Shown one piece after another: positions 24,371 to 33,344 of a DNA stretch of 64,000 bases. The position numbers and the translations under genes are program-made. Source of the stretch: Bacteroidaceae bacterium (GTDB taxonomy: Bacteria > Bacteroidota > Bacteroidia > Bacteroidales > Bacteroidaceae); the NCBI GenBank assembly GCA_016280445.1, contig JAEEGS010000016.1, positions 1-64,000 of the forward strand. Direction: 5' to 3'. Within the stretch, counting starts at the first letter, position 1, and the number at the start of each line of letters is the position of its first letter. The notes under the pieces were generated by a model that did no database searches, was not told where the DNA came from, and saw only the letters and a program-made list of their open reading frames with translations.

Positions 24371-24933
24371 AAGTAGTAATTATAGATAACTATGACTCGT
24401 TTACGTACAATCTGAGTCATCTCGTCAAGGAACTGGGTGCTGAAGTGACGGTATATCGCAACGACCAGTTTCAGATGGAGCAACTGGAGGCTTTCGACAA
24501 AATCATCCTCTCTCCTGGCCCCGGCATCCCCTGCGAGGCAGGTCTGCTGCTCGATGTCATCAAGGCATACGCTGGCAAGAAGCCGATTTTGGGTGTGTGT
24601 CTCGGACATCAGGCGATTGGCGAAAGTTTTGGTGGACACCTGACCAACCTGAGCGAAGTGTATCACGGTGTAGCAACTCCAACGACCATCACCGTCAAGG
24701 ACTATCTCTTCGAAGGACTGCCCGAACGGATTGAGGTGGGACGCTATCACTCTTGGGTGGTCGACACGGAAGGACTGCCCGACTGCCTCGAAGTGACCAG
24801 CGTGTCGGACGAGGGCTTCATCATGTCCATGCGCCACAAGCAGTTCGACATCAGAGGCATTCAGTATCACCCCGAAAGCGTACTCACGAAAGAAGGTAAA
24901 ACAATCATCAACAATTGGCTCAAACACGAATAA
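24367..24933 (+). CDS. trpG: anthranilate synthase component II, glutamine amidotransferase
   Basis: A 188-residue class I glutamine amidotransferase delivering ammonia to TrpE. The nucleophile is Cys78 in GVCLGHQAIGESFGG, and the His-Glu pair is in YHPESVLT. It opens VVIIDNYDSFTYNLSHL with SPGPGIP for the oxyanion strand, as in TrpG/PabA. The start overlaps the trpE stop (ATGA), giving translational coupling. It might also serve a PabB elsewhere, as in some bacteria, but nothing in the window shows that. Confidence 0.95.
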   Translation: MKVVIIDNYDSFTYNLSHLVKELGAEVTVYRNDQFQMEQLEAFDKIILSPGPGIPCEAGLLLDVIKAYAGKKPILGVCLGHQAIGESFGGHLTNLSEVYHGVATPTTITVKDYLFEGLPERIEVGRYHSWVVDTEGLPDCLEVTSVSDEGFIMSMRHKQFDIRGIQYHPESVLTKEGKTIINNWLKHE

Positions 24934-24935
24934 AT

Positions 24936-25931
24936 ATGAAACAGTATCTTTTACAACTCATTGATGGACAAACGCTCTCGCAGGAGGACACCCATCAGAT
25001 TATGCTCAACATCGTTGAGGAAAAGTATAACGTTCAGCAGATTGCCGCCCTGCTGATGGCCATGCAGACACGTGGCGTGACGGTGGATGAACTCCTCGGA
25101 TTCCGTCAGGGTCTGCTCGAAACGGGCAAATACCTGGATTTCAGTGAGTACAACACGCTGGATATCGTGGGTACGGGTGGCGACGGCAAGAACACGTTCA
25201 ACATCTCCACCTGCTCTGCCTTCGTCATTGCAGGTGCCGGATACAAAGTGACCAAGCACGGCAACGGTGGTTCATCGTCGGTGAGTGGTGCCAGCAATGT
25301 GCTGCAGGGGCACGGCGTGAAGTTCACCGATGAAATCGGCCAGCTGAAACGCTCTCTTGAAGAGGCTGGCATCTGCTACTTCCACGCCCCTCTCTTCGCC
25401 TACGGCATGAAGTTTGTAGGCCCCACCCGCAAGGCTTTAGGCATCCCCACTTGCTTCAATCTGTTAGGTCCTCTCGTGAATCCTTGTCATCCGAAGAACT
25501 CTCTGCACGGCACAGCCAACCAGGCACAACTCCGTCTTTATACCAATGTGCATCAGAAGATTGGCGACAACTTCGGTGTCATCACTTCTTACGATGGATA
25601 CGATGAAATCTCGCTGACAAGTGGCTTTAAGATTTGCACCAACAACTTCGAGAAAGTGCTCACTCCTGTCGATTTGGGCTTAAAGTATGTTGAACAAAGT
25701 GAAATCTACGGTGGCGAAACACCAGAGGAAGCCATGAAGATTTTCGATGCCGTGCTGGACGGCTCTGCCACTGAAGCACAGAAGAACGTGGTGATTGCCA
25801 ACGCTGCCTGCGGTCTCAGCGTGATGGACAAGAACCTCTCGATGGAAGACTCTGTGAATGCGGCTCGTGAATCGCTCGAGAGTGGCAAGGCCCTGGCTAC
25901 ATTTAAGAAATTCCTTGACATCAACTCCTAA
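24936..25931 (+). CDS. trpD: anthranilate phosphoribosyltransferase
   Basis: A 331-residue enzyme that transfers phosphoribose from PRPP to anthranilate. It starts at the ATG at 24936, two bases after the trpG stop. Motifs are VGTGGDGKNTFNIST (PRPP diphosphate loop), KHGNGGSSSVSGASNVL, and RKALGIPTCFNLLGPLVNP. The N-terminal helical domain (MKQYLLQLIDGQTLSQEDTH) is complete. Stand-alone, not fused to trpG. Confidence 0.95.
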   Translation: MKQYLLQLIDGQTLSQEDTHQIMLNIVEEKYNVQQIAALLMAMQTRGVTVDELLGFRQGLLETGKYLDFSEYNTLDIVGTGGDGKNTFNISTCSAFVIAGAGYKVTKHGNGGSSSVSGASNVLQGHGVKFTDEIGQLKRSLEEAGICYFHAPLFAYGMKFVGPTRKALGIPTCFNLLGPLVNPCHPKNSLHGTANQAQLRLYTNVHQKIGDNFGVITSYDGYDEISLTSGFKICTNNFEKVLTPVDLGLKYVEQSEIYGGETPEEAMKIFDAVLDGSATEAQKNVVIANAACGLSVMDKNLSMEDSVNAARESLESGKALATFKKFLDINS

Positions 25932-25945
25932 ATCCTCATTACAAA

Positions 25946-26749
25946 ATGGCTAAGGATATACTCGAAGAGATTGTTGCCCACAAACGCATGGAGGTGGAAC
26001 GACAGAAGGAACAGGTAGAACCCTCCTTATTATATAATAATGTGGAGAAACTGCTTGCTGCTGACGAAACGGTACGGCGTTCGATGCGTGAAAGCTTGGC
26101 CAACAGCGCATCGGGCATCATTGCGGAATTCAAACGCAAAAGTCCCTCGAAGGGATGGATTAAGGAAGAAGGAAAGCCAGATGTGATACCCGCTTCCTAC
26201 AGCGAGAACGGTGCGAGTGCCATCTCCATTCTGACCGACGAGAAATACTTTGGCGGTAGCCTGCGATATGTTCGCACCGCCCGGCCAATGGTCTGCTGTC
26301 CCATCTTGCGCAAAGATTTCATCGTGGACGAATACCAACTCTATCAGGCCAAAGCGATTGGTGCCGATGCGGTGCTGCTTATCGCTGCCGACCTGACAAC
26401 GAGCGAATGTAAAGCCCTTGCGAAGAAGGCGCACGAACTGCAACTCGAAACTTTGCTCGAAGTACATTCGGAACCAGAATTAGAGTATGTGGGCGAGAAC
26501 ATTGACATGGTGGGTGTGAACAACCGCAACCTCGGCACATTCCACACCGATGTACAAAACTCCTATCGCCTTGCTTCCCTTCTGCCCAAGGATTATGTGC
26601 TCGTCTCTGAAAGCGGCATCAGCAATCCGCAAACAGTGAGAGAGTTGCGCGAGGCTGGTTTTCGTGGCTTCCTGATTGGAGAGACTTTCATGAAGACGGA
26701 AGACCCTGGAGCCGCCCTCAAGGAATTTATTGCCCAAGTCACCCGATAA
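25946..26749 (+). CDS. trpC: indole-3-glycerol phosphate synthase
   Basis: A 267-residue TIM-barrel enzyme closing the indole ring. Motifs: IIAEFKRKSPSKG with the catalytic lysine, SILTDEKYFGGS, PILRKDFIVDEYQL with the second catalytic Lys and Glu, LETLLEVHSE, GVNNRNLGTF, and SESGI. It begins 14 bases after trpD. It is a separate protein, not fused to TrpF as in enteric bacteria. Confidence 0.95.
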   Translation: MAKDILEEIVAHKRMEVERQKEQVEPSLLYNNVEKLLAADETVRRSMRESLANSASGIIAEFKRKSPSKGWIKEEGKPDVIPASYSENGASAISILTDEKYFGGSLRYVRTARPMVCCPILRKDFIVDEYQLYQAKAIGADAVLLIAADLTTSECKALAKKAHELQLETLLEVHSEPELEYVGENIDMVGVNNRNLGTFHTDVQNSYRLASLLPKDYVLVSESGISNPQTVRELREAGFRGFLIGETFMKTEDPGAALKEFIAQVTR

Positions 26750-26770
26750 ATCCATAAAATTCGATACTCC

Positions 26771-27388
26771 ATGATAATCAAAGTATGTGGCATGCGCGAT
26801 GCGGATAACATCCGTCAGATAGACGAACTGGGATGTGTGGATTGGATGGGCTTCATCTTCTTTCCACCTTCATCGCGAAACGTGGAGCGTATACCCGACC
26901 ATCTGCCCAAGCATTGCAAACGTGTCGGGGTGTTCGTGAATGCCACACTTGAGGAGATACGACAACGACAAAAGGAGTTTGGCTTCCACCTCATCCAACT
27001 GCACGGGGACGAAACACCCGATTACTGCGAACAACTCCGTACTTTTTTGCCGCCAAAGACCCAATTCATCAAGATGGTTCAAATAGCCACCGCCGATGAC
27101 CTCGAACGGGTGAAATCATACGATGGAATGGTTGATTACTTTCTCTTCGAGACCAAATGCAAGGGGTATGGAGGCAGTGGAAAGCAATTTGACTGGGACA
27201 TTTTGCAACACTATCAGGGGCAGACTCCTTTCCTCATTACGGGAGGCATCGGTGCTGACGATGCGGAGAAAGTACAGACATTCAGCCACCCCCAATGGGC
27301 AGGCATTGACCTCAACTCACGCTTCGAAACGGCACCAGCCCTCAAAGACGTTCAACTAATTCAAGAATTCATCAAAAAAATCAAGTAA
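26771..27388 (+). CDS. trpF: phosphoribosylanthranilate isomerase
   Basis: A 205-residue TIM-barrel isomerase acting between TrpD and TrpC. The catalytic general base is Cys6 in IIKVCGMRD and the general acid is the Asp in GIDLNSRFE. VQLHGDE is replaced here by LIQLHGDE, the family phosphate-side motif. It begins 21 bases after trpC and ends one base before trpA. Confidence 0.94.
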   Translation: MIIKVCGMRDADNIRQIDELGCVDWMGFIFFPPSSRNVERIPDHLPKHCKRVGVFVNATLEEIRQRQKEFGFHLIQLHGDETPDYCEQLRTFLPPKTQFIKMVQIATADDLERVKSYDGMVDYFLFETKCKGYGGSGKQFDWDILQHYQGQTPFLITGGIGADDAEKVQTFSHPQWAGIDLNSRFETAPALKDVQLIQEFIKKIK

Positions 27389-27389
27389 T

Positions 27390-28163
27390 ATGAACAGAAT
27401 CAATCAACTTTTCGCCACCAAGAGCGAGAAAATCCTTTCGATATATTTCTGTGCAGGACACCCCACGCTGGAAGGAACTGCCAACACCATTAAAGTGCTG
27501 GAACAGAAAGGTGTGGACATGATTGAAGTGGGTATCCCCTTCTCCGACCCAATGGCCGATGGCCCTGTGATTCAGGATGCGGCCACAAAGGCACTCCGCA
27601 ACGGCATGTCCCTCAAAAAACTCTTCTCTCAACTCGAAGGCATCCGCAAGGATGTCAAGATGCCCCTCATCCTCATGGGGTATCTCAACCCCATCATGCA
27701 ATTTGGTTTTGAGTCATTCTGCCAGCGTTGCACAGAAGTGGGCATCGACGGTGTCATCATCCCCGACCTCCCCTTCAAGGACTACCTCGAAGAGTACAAG
27801 CCCGTGGCCGACAAGTACGACATCCGCATCATCATGCTTATCACCCCCGAAACATCCGACGAACGCATCCACTTCATCGACGAGCACACCGATGGCTTCA
27901 TCTACATGGTATCCTCCGCAGCCACCACTGGTGCACAAAAAGAGTTCGGAGACACCAAGCAAGCCTACTTCTCACGCATCAAGAGCATGAACCTGAATCA
28001 CCCCTGCATGATTGGCTTCGGCATCAGCAACAAGCAGACCCTCGAAACCGCCCAAGCCAATGCCGCAGGTGCCATCATCGGCTCCAAATTCGTCAAGCTC
28101 TACGAAGAGACCCAAGACGCCGGCAAGGCGATGGATGCTTTGCTTGAAGCGTTGAAGCAATGA
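27390..28163 (+). CDS. trpA: tryptophan synthase alpha chain
   Basis: A 257-residue TIM-barrel lyase releasing indole for TrpB. Catalytic Glu is in MIEVGIPFSDP and Asp in FSDPMADGPVIQ. IIPDLPFKDY and VSSAATTGAQKEF are the loop regions that close on substrate, and the phosphate site is near GFGISNKQT. It is the last gene of the operon. No strong terminator is visible before the next promoter at 28202. Confidence 0.95.
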   Translation: MNRINQLFATKSEKILSIYFCAGHPTLEGTANTIKVLEQKGVDMIEVGIPFSDPMADGPVIQDAATKALRNGMSLKKLFSQLEGIRKDVKMPLILMGYLNPIMQFGFESFCQRCTEVGIDGVIIPDLPFKDYLEEYKPVADKYDIRIIMLITPETSDERIHFIDEHTDGFIYMVSSAATTGAQKEFGDTKQAYFSRIKSMNLNHPCMIGFGISNKQTLETAQANAAGAIIGSKFVKLYEETQDAGKAMDALLEALKQ

Positions 28164-28193
28164 GACTTGTAGCATAACAAAATGAAAAAAGTT

Positions 28194-28232
28194 GAACAAA
28201 TTTTGTTCATTCGTCAGAAAAATGTAATTTTG
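28194..28232 (+). promoter_or_regulatory. promoter with overlapping palindrome
   Basis: -33 TTTG (28202-28205) and -7 TAATTTTG (28225-28232), spacer 19. The 15-base palindrome GAACAAATTTTGTTC at 28194-28208 overlaps the -33 element and could be an operator. Confidence 0.6.
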
Positions 28233-28312
28233 CACCCATATCACAACCATCTATGCGGAAGATCGTTTCAGATGGCTATTAGATGTCAAAACAACTATTA
28301 AAGATAAGCATC

Positions 28313-28948
28313 ATGAACAAGAATGAGAAATTCATCATCACGATTAACCGTGAGTTGGGCAGTGGCGGTCGCACTGTAGGCCGTAAGTTGGCTGAGAAAT
28401 TGGGCGTGGAGTTCTTCGACAAGGCGCTCATCAAGACGATGGAGGAGAAGTATAACCTCACTGTCGAGGAAATCGAGAAGCTGAAAGGACGCAAAACCTA
28501 TTGGTGGGAAGACTTTGCCAAAGTGATGCGTATCGGTGAACCAGAGATTCGCCAATACGAGGAGAAATTTGGCAATAAATCCGAGAAGCTTACCACCGAA
28601 AATGTGTTCAGGGCAGAGACGGAAATTCTGAAGGGCATTGCCGAAAAGGAATCGTGCGTCGTGGCCGGCCGCTGCGGCTTCTTCGTGTTCCGCAATCATC
28701 CCAACCATTTGAGCATCCTCATCCAAGCCTCAATGTCCTTCCGTCTGGAGCGTCTCATGCGCAAAAGGAACATGACTGAGGACGAGGCTCGCAAGACCAT
28801 TGCGCAGGTGGACAAGATGCGTGAGAACTATGTGAAGAAGTTCACCGACACCTCACGCTATGACACCCGTAACTACGACCTTGTCATCAAAGCCGACGGA
28901 AAGACGGAGGATGAAATCGTGGATATCATCATGCATGTCATCGGATAA
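28313..28948 (+). CDS. cytidylate-kinase-like family protein
   Basis: A 211-residue P-loop kinase. It starts at the ATG at 28313 (MNKNEKFIITINRELGSGGR); an upstream ATG at 28283 would add ten residues. INRELGSGGRTVGRKLAEKL is the modified phosphate-binding loop of the Cytidylate_kin2 family, followed by GVEFFDKALIK. VVAGRCGFFVFR and RLERLMRKRNMTEDEA correspond to the NMP-binding and LID regions. These proteins are widespread in Bacteroidota, often in addition to true Cmk; the real substrate is not established. It has its own promoter and a terminator at 29005-29033. Confidence 0.85.
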   Translation: MNKNEKFIITINRELGSGGRTVGRKLAEKLGVEFFDKALIKTMEEKYNLTVEEIEKLKGRKTYWWEDFAKVMRIGEPEIRQYEEKFGNKSEKLTTENVFRAETEILKGIAEKESCVVAGRCGFFVFRNHPNHLSILIQASMSFRLERLMRKRNMTEDEARKTIAQVDKMRENYVKKFTDTSRYDTRNYDLVIKADGKTEDEIVDIIMHVIG

Positions 28949-29004
28949 GATTTCAGGTCTCATAAATATATGGGACACTCAGCATGAGTTCCAACAGTTT
29001 TGAA

Positions 29005-29033
29005 GGCGAGGACAAAAAATCCTTGCCTTTTTT
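29005..29033 (+). terminator. Rho-independent terminator
   Basis: GGCGAGG pairs with CCTTGCC (one G-U pair) across an A-rich loop, then TTTTTT. Its T run overlaps the -33 element of the next promoter. Confidence 0.75.
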
Positions 29034-29062
29034 GTTGGTAAAAGAAAATAATTGTAACTTTG
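29031..29062 (+). promoter_or_regulatory. promoter of the structured RNA
   Basis: -33 TTTG (29031-29034) and -7 TAACTTTG then C (29055-29062), with a 20-base spacer. No coding sequence follows for about 300 bases. Confidence 0.75.
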
Positions 29063-29065
29063 CAA

Positions 29066-29379
29066 CTGTTCTCTTGCCGAAGTCCCGCTTTCGGGTGGGA
29101 TAGAGGGAGGGAACCTATATATAGAAAAGGCGTACTTGACGCTTTGTGCTTGACGTTTCGGAATCTGGCAGTTCCAACTATCTGTCAAACATCAAAGCAA
29201 CAAAGACGTCCATGAGGTGTATATTCATGACACTATTAGCAAACAGCCCTCATTGGCTTTATGCGATATTGTTGTTTATATACCAATGCGTGGGCTTCGG
29301 CGTTGCTCGTTCAGACAGATGGGCATGCCAGAGCCTCGAAACGTGGGACGAGTGACAGGAGAACTCCCCACGCTTTTTT
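29066..29379 (+). ncRNA. structured non-coding RNA of about 310 bases
   Basis: The stretch has a consensus promoter, no credible reading frame, and a terminator. The ends pair: GTTCTCTT (29068-29075) with AGGAGAAC (29357-29364). Inside are a small hairpin (TCCCGC with GTGGGA near 29083-29100), a long imperfect stem (29138-29158 with 29187-29210), and a 3' stem in which GGGCTTCGGC near 29292 faces GCCAGAGCC near 29327. It ends with CGTGGG pairing CCCACG and TTTTTT at 29374-29379. It lacks the signatures of tmRNA, RNase P RNA or SRP RNA. A 6S-like RNA or a Bacteroidales-specific motif is possible, but I cannot assign it. Confidence 0.65.
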
Positions 29380-29450
29380 GTATATATATGAACCAAATCA
29401 TTTTTTTCATTGTTTCTTTTGGGAGATATGAGACACTAGACTTTGATAAT

Positions 29451-30293
29451 ATGGCAATAATCAACTATGATTTATATTGTTCTGATTTGTTGAAAGTCCG
29501 ATTCCTATGTCCAAAACACAACCGCGAAACAGCGCTCATTAGTCCAGGACTACTTGACGGGCAATCTTTTCAGGGTAAAGTGGAAGCCAAATGTGGGTGT
29601 AAATATGATATTAATATAGTAAATCACTCGTGGTCAACAGAAATGGATATTATTGGATTGCCGCAAGAAAACATTCTGTCATCTCATCCGATTTGGTGGG
29701 AGTATTATACAAACATCAGCACCGAATCTGTCGATTGGATTACAGAAAGAGGCAAGATAGAAAGATGTATTAAAGAAACATGTTCATTGGACACCCAATG
29801 TAAATCATTCATCTATGAAATGTTGTGGTGTAGAATCATTACAATGATGGATGCATATTGTCATCGTGCAGTTACCCATCGGATACTTTCTAATAAAGAG
29901 AAATGGGATATTTTTGCCAAAATTAAAAAAGAAGAGAAATCAAAAAAAGAATGGACGAAAGAAGAAATAGAACGGATGTTGCAATGTTCATCTTTTGGCT
30001 CAATAAATTTCATCGTTAGAGTTTTTAAGGATGTTTTTGGAATAAGAGTTGTTCCGAACAATCAAATTAGTCATGCCGTTCACATACGCAATTTATTAAT
30101 CCATCATCAAGGAATTGGTCCTGATGGAGAAAAATACACGATAGCAAAAGAAGACCTACATGATTTGTTTAAATCCGTGCTTCTCTTTATTAGTGATATA
30201 AACAAGAAGTTGATGGAATATGATGCCGAACAAATCATGCCAAACATGATACTTCCAAATGATGACAAACAATTAAATCAACATGAATTATGA
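29451..30293 (+). CDS. HEPN-domain protein with N-terminal zinc site
   Basis: A 280-residue cytoplasmic protein from the ATG at 29451; starts at 29388 or further upstream would run into the RNA gene or its terminator. The N-terminus has C20-x2-H23 and C48-x-C50, a possible zinc site. The C-terminal half is helical and contains HIRNLLIHHQGIG, the R-N-x3-H motif of HEPN ribonucleases, after a long charged helix (KIKKEEKSKKEWTKEEIERM). HEPN proteins often act as RNA-cutting toxins in defence or abortive infection systems. The DNA is AT-rich compared with neighbours. The partner and target are unknown. The next gene follows within 10 bases. Confidence 0.65.
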   Translation: MAIINYDLYCSDLLKVRFLCPKHNRETALISPGLLDGQSFQGKVEAKCGCKYDINIVNHSWSTEMDIIGLPQENILSSHPIWWEYYTNISTESVDWITERGKIERCIKETCSLDTQCKSFIYEMLWCRIITMMDAYCHRAVTHRILSNKEKWDIFAKIKKEEKSKKEWTKEEIERMLQCSSFGSINFIVRVFKDVFGIRVVPNNQISHAVHIRNLLIHHQGIGPDGEKYTIAKEDLHDLFKSVLLFISDINKKLMEYDAEQIMPNMILPNDDKQLNQHEL

Positions 30294-30301
30294 TACAGAA
30301 A

Positions 30302-33300
30302 ATGAAAAGAGCATTATGGGTGCTCGTATGCCTAATGGCAATGGGATGTGCTAATGCACGAACAATCGTCACCGTGGACGGGTTGCAATATTCACTATCA
30401 GGCGCATACGCTACGGTATATGGGGTGGCAACAGGAAACACTTCGAAGAAGATTGTGGTTCCTGCGACCATTCCTTATGAAGGGTTGACTTACACTGTAA
30501 ATGAAATCGGAGAAAATGCTTTTCATGGGCAAAATGAAGCCAATAGGATTGTACAAGAAATAATACTTCCCAATACAATAAAGACCATAGGCTATAATGC
30601 TTTTGGAGATTGTATCAGAGCTATGGCAGCAGCATATAGCGATAAATATTATGAAAGCCATATACAGAATGTAAAAATAACAGGAGGTGTCACATCGATA
30701 GGAAACGATGCATTTTCCAACAGGTCTATTACAACAGTTGAACTTGCTGAAGGAATAATATCTATAGGTGCGGGCGCCTTTAGGGGTTCCAAGGTTACAT
30801 CATTGAAGATTCCAAGTTCTGTCACATATTTTGGTCATACACCATATAGTGGAACTGCACCATTTTATGGATGTCCTATGTTACGTGAACTAATATATTT
30901 GTCTCCTAAAGCTCCTCTAGATTGGACAGCCACCTCTCTAACATATGTGCCAAGCAAAAAAACGTATGAAAATCCGCAATATTCTATTAACAATGCCAAT
31001 ATCATTGAGATGATTTCCTTCTCGGATGACACGTTCACGTACACAGGCAAAGCCCCAAACGTGACGTGGATGAATAACATGGAAGGATATACAGTACAGA
31101 TGACGATGCCGACGTTATCGGCAGAGGTGGGTACACATGAGGTGCTTATCCCTGCGACCTTCACCAAAGATGAAGAGAGTTTTGATGTGCAAATTCCATA
31201 TAGCTACACAATTCAGCCTGTGACGTTGAAAGCTAAAGTGAATGATGCGAGCCGTCTGTATGGAGAAGAAAATCCTGAATTTGAAATCAATTACACAGGC
31301 TTTATCAACGGTGACGATGAAAGTGCTTTGACAACGAAGCCAACGGCAACCACTACAGCCCAACTGAGCAGTGGAATAGGCACATATCCTATTACCATCA
31401 GCGGTGGTGTGGCCAAAAACTATCAGTTTGAGTATGAGGGCGGAACATTAACTGTCAACAAGGCACCACTGACCATTAGCGTAAACGAGACCAGCAAAGT
31501 GTATGGTCAGGATAACCCGACTTTCTCTTTGAACTATGTTGGCCTGAAGAATGAGGAAAGTGCGCCCAAGTGGACGACAGCACCGACCTTTACAACTGAC
31601 GCGGCAAAGACAAGCGATGTAGGCACATACACAGTCAATGTGGCCTGTGAGCCAACTAACTATGAGGCAACGCTTGTAGAGGGTAAACTAAACGTAACGC
31701 AAGCTCCTCTAGCCATCAAGGCCAACAATGCCACTCGTCAGTATTTTGATGCAGAACCGATATATACGTTCACCTATTCAGGTTTTGTGAATGGTGACAC
31801 AGAAGACGTGTTGATTCAGAAGCCCACGATGGGGACAGAGGCGAATGCAACCAGCAACGTGGGCAATTACGCCCTTACGCCTCAAACAGCTGCAGCTAAG
31901 AATTATGCTATCACGTATAAAGAAGGAACATTGACTATCACACAACGCCCTCTTACGGTAAAGGTTGTTTCCATTACTCGTGGTTATGGTGAGAGCAATC
32001 CCACGTTTTCCATCCTCTACGAAGGCTTTGTGAATGATGAGACTGATGCAGTATTGCTTCAACTTCCCACAACCAGTACTTCTGCCAACATTAACAGTAA
32101 TGTGGGTACATATGACATCCGTGTAAGTGGAGGACGCGCCTTCAACTATGCTTTGACCTATCAAGGTGGCCAATTAACCATCACACCACAACCATTGAAG
32201 GTGTCTGTCGGCAACTATGAGCGCGCCTACAATGAGGAGAATCCTCGCTTCACATTGATATACGAAGGCTTTAAGGCGAGTGACACGGAGTATGCTTTGC
32301 AAACGAGGCCTGTAGCAAGAACCACAGCCATAAGGACTTCGGATGTTGGAACATATCCCATTGAAGTGACTGGCGGCTACTCACCGAACTATGTCATTTC
32401 GTGTTCTGGAGGAACGCTCACCATCACCAAGGCTGAACAATCATTCACTTGGGAACAAGACCTATACAATTTGCAAGTGTATGAGCAAGTAGAACTACAA
32501 GCAATAGCTTCATCAGGGTTGCCTGTCACCTATACGATGGAAAGCATTGACGGAGCAGAACTCTATCCTGCCGGCAAGAAGACTTATTTGGAATGTAAGG
32601 CTCCATGTGAGTTTGTCATCACCGCCATACAGAATGGCAATGACAACTACTATAGCACACAGCGCATCACGAAGAGGGTGAGGATTATCGATTATGACAA
32701 GTATCACCCAGACTTCACAAGTGCCCTATACGCCACGTTCTACGATTCACAGGCTGATTATGTGTTGCCATCGGGCTTGACGGCCAGCGTGATAACAGGA
32801 ATGAATGACGGTAAACTGGTGTACGAGACCATTGCTGAAGGAGGCAAAAAGAACAATGTGATTCCGAAGGGAGTGGCTGTCATGCTCACCTGTGTAAAAG
32901 ACAATTCCATTTCTTATACGCTGATGCCAACCAAGAGTGAGACAACCTATACAGGCACAAACTGGCTGCATGGCAGCGATGAGGCAACAATGACCACGGC
33001 CAGTGGCAGCAACCGATATTATAAGCTTTCCTACGGTCCCTCCAACACGAAACAAAGCGGGGTGTTTGGCTGGTATTGGGGCGCGACGAATGGAGGTGCC
33101 TTCCATATTGAAGGGCACAAGGCCTGGCTGGCTGTGCCGACAGCAGCAGGTGCGCCGATTCGTTCGTTCAGCATGGAGGGGGATGCCACAGACATTGTGG
33201 ACATAGAAGCAACGGAGGTGACGAATGAGGATGGCGGCTACTATGACTTGCAAGGCCGACGTGTGCCGAAACCTGCGACGAAGGGCATCTACATTCACAA

Positions 33301-33325
33301 AGGAAAGAAAATCATCATCAGATAA
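30302..33325 (+). CDS. secreted protein with leucine-rich repeats and five MBG domains
   Basis: A 1,007-residue exported protein. A signal peptide (MKRALWVLVCLMAMGCANA) leads a BspA-type leucine-rich repeat region (about 20-240; KIVVPATIPYEG, VQEIILPNTIKTIGYNAFGD, VKITGGVTSIGNDAF). Five MBG-type repeats follow from about 305 to 710, each with a [K/R]xYGxxNPxF-like strand and a G-T-Y-x-[I/V] strand, e.g. RLYGEENPEFEINYTGF and KVYGQDNPTFSLNYVGL. The C-terminus has YYDLQGRRVPKP and GIYIHKGKKIIIR, the sorting-like tail. It is probably a surface adhesin or scaffold. An ATG at 30290 overlaps the HEPN stop; 30302 gives the better signal peptide. Confidence 0.85.
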   Translation: MKRALWVLVCLMAMGCANARTIVTVDGLQYSLSGAYATVYGVATGNTSKKIVVPATIPYEGLTYTVNEIGENAFHGQNEANRIVQEIILPNTIKTIGYNAFGDCIRAMAAAYSDKYYESHIQNVKITGGVTSIGNDAFSNRSITTVELAEGIISIGAGAFRGSKVTSLKIPSSVTYFGHTPYSGTAPFYGCPMLRELIYLSPKAPLDWTATSLTYVPSKKTYENPQYSINNANIIEMISFSDDTFTYTGKAPNVTWMNNMEGYTVQMTMPTLSAEVGTHEVLIPATFTKDEESFDVQIPYSYTIQPVTLKAKVNDASRLYGEENPEFEINYTGFINGDDESALTTKPTATTTAQLSSGIGTYPITISGGVAKNYQFEYEGGTLTVNKAPLTISVNETSKVYGQDNPTFSLNYVGLKNEESAPKWTTAPTFTTDAAKTSDVGTYTVNVACEPTNYEATLVEGKLNVTQAPLAIKANNATRQYFDAEPIYTFTYSGFVNGDTEDVLIQKPTMGTEANATSNVGNYALTPQTAAAKNYAITYKEGTLTITQRPLTVKVVSITRGYGESNPTFSILYEGFVNDETDAVLLQLPTTSTSANINSNVGTYDIRVSGGRAFNYALTYQGGQLTITPQPLKVSVGNYERAYNEENPRFTLIYEGFKASDTEYALQTRPVARTTAIRTSDVGTYPIEVTGGYSPNYVISCSGGTLTITKAEQSFTWEQDLYNLQVYEQVELQAIASSGLPVTYTMESIDGAELYPAGKKTYLECKAPCEFVITAIQNGNDNYYSTQRITKRVRIIDYDKYHPDFTSALYATFYDSQADYVLPSGLTASVITGMNDGKLVYETIAEGGKKNNVIPKGVAVMLTCVKDNSISYTLMPTKSETTYTGTNWLHGSDEATMTTASGSNRYYKLSYGPSNTKQSGVFGWYWGATNGGAFHIEGHKAWLAVPTAAGAPIRSFSMEGDATDIVDIEATEVTNEDGGYYDLQGRRVPKPATKGIYIHKGKKIIIR

Positions 33326-33344
33326 AAAAAAGGAGGACAACGAT

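Noticed and set aside
29066-29379. Firm assignment of the RNA gene as 6S RNA
   Set aside because: Its length of about 310 bases exceeds typical 6S RNA, and I cannot fit the characteristic central bubble with confidence.
29217-29450. Longer N-terminus for the HEPN protein
   Set aside because: The open frame there overlaps the structured RNA and its terminator and encodes no recognisable domain.
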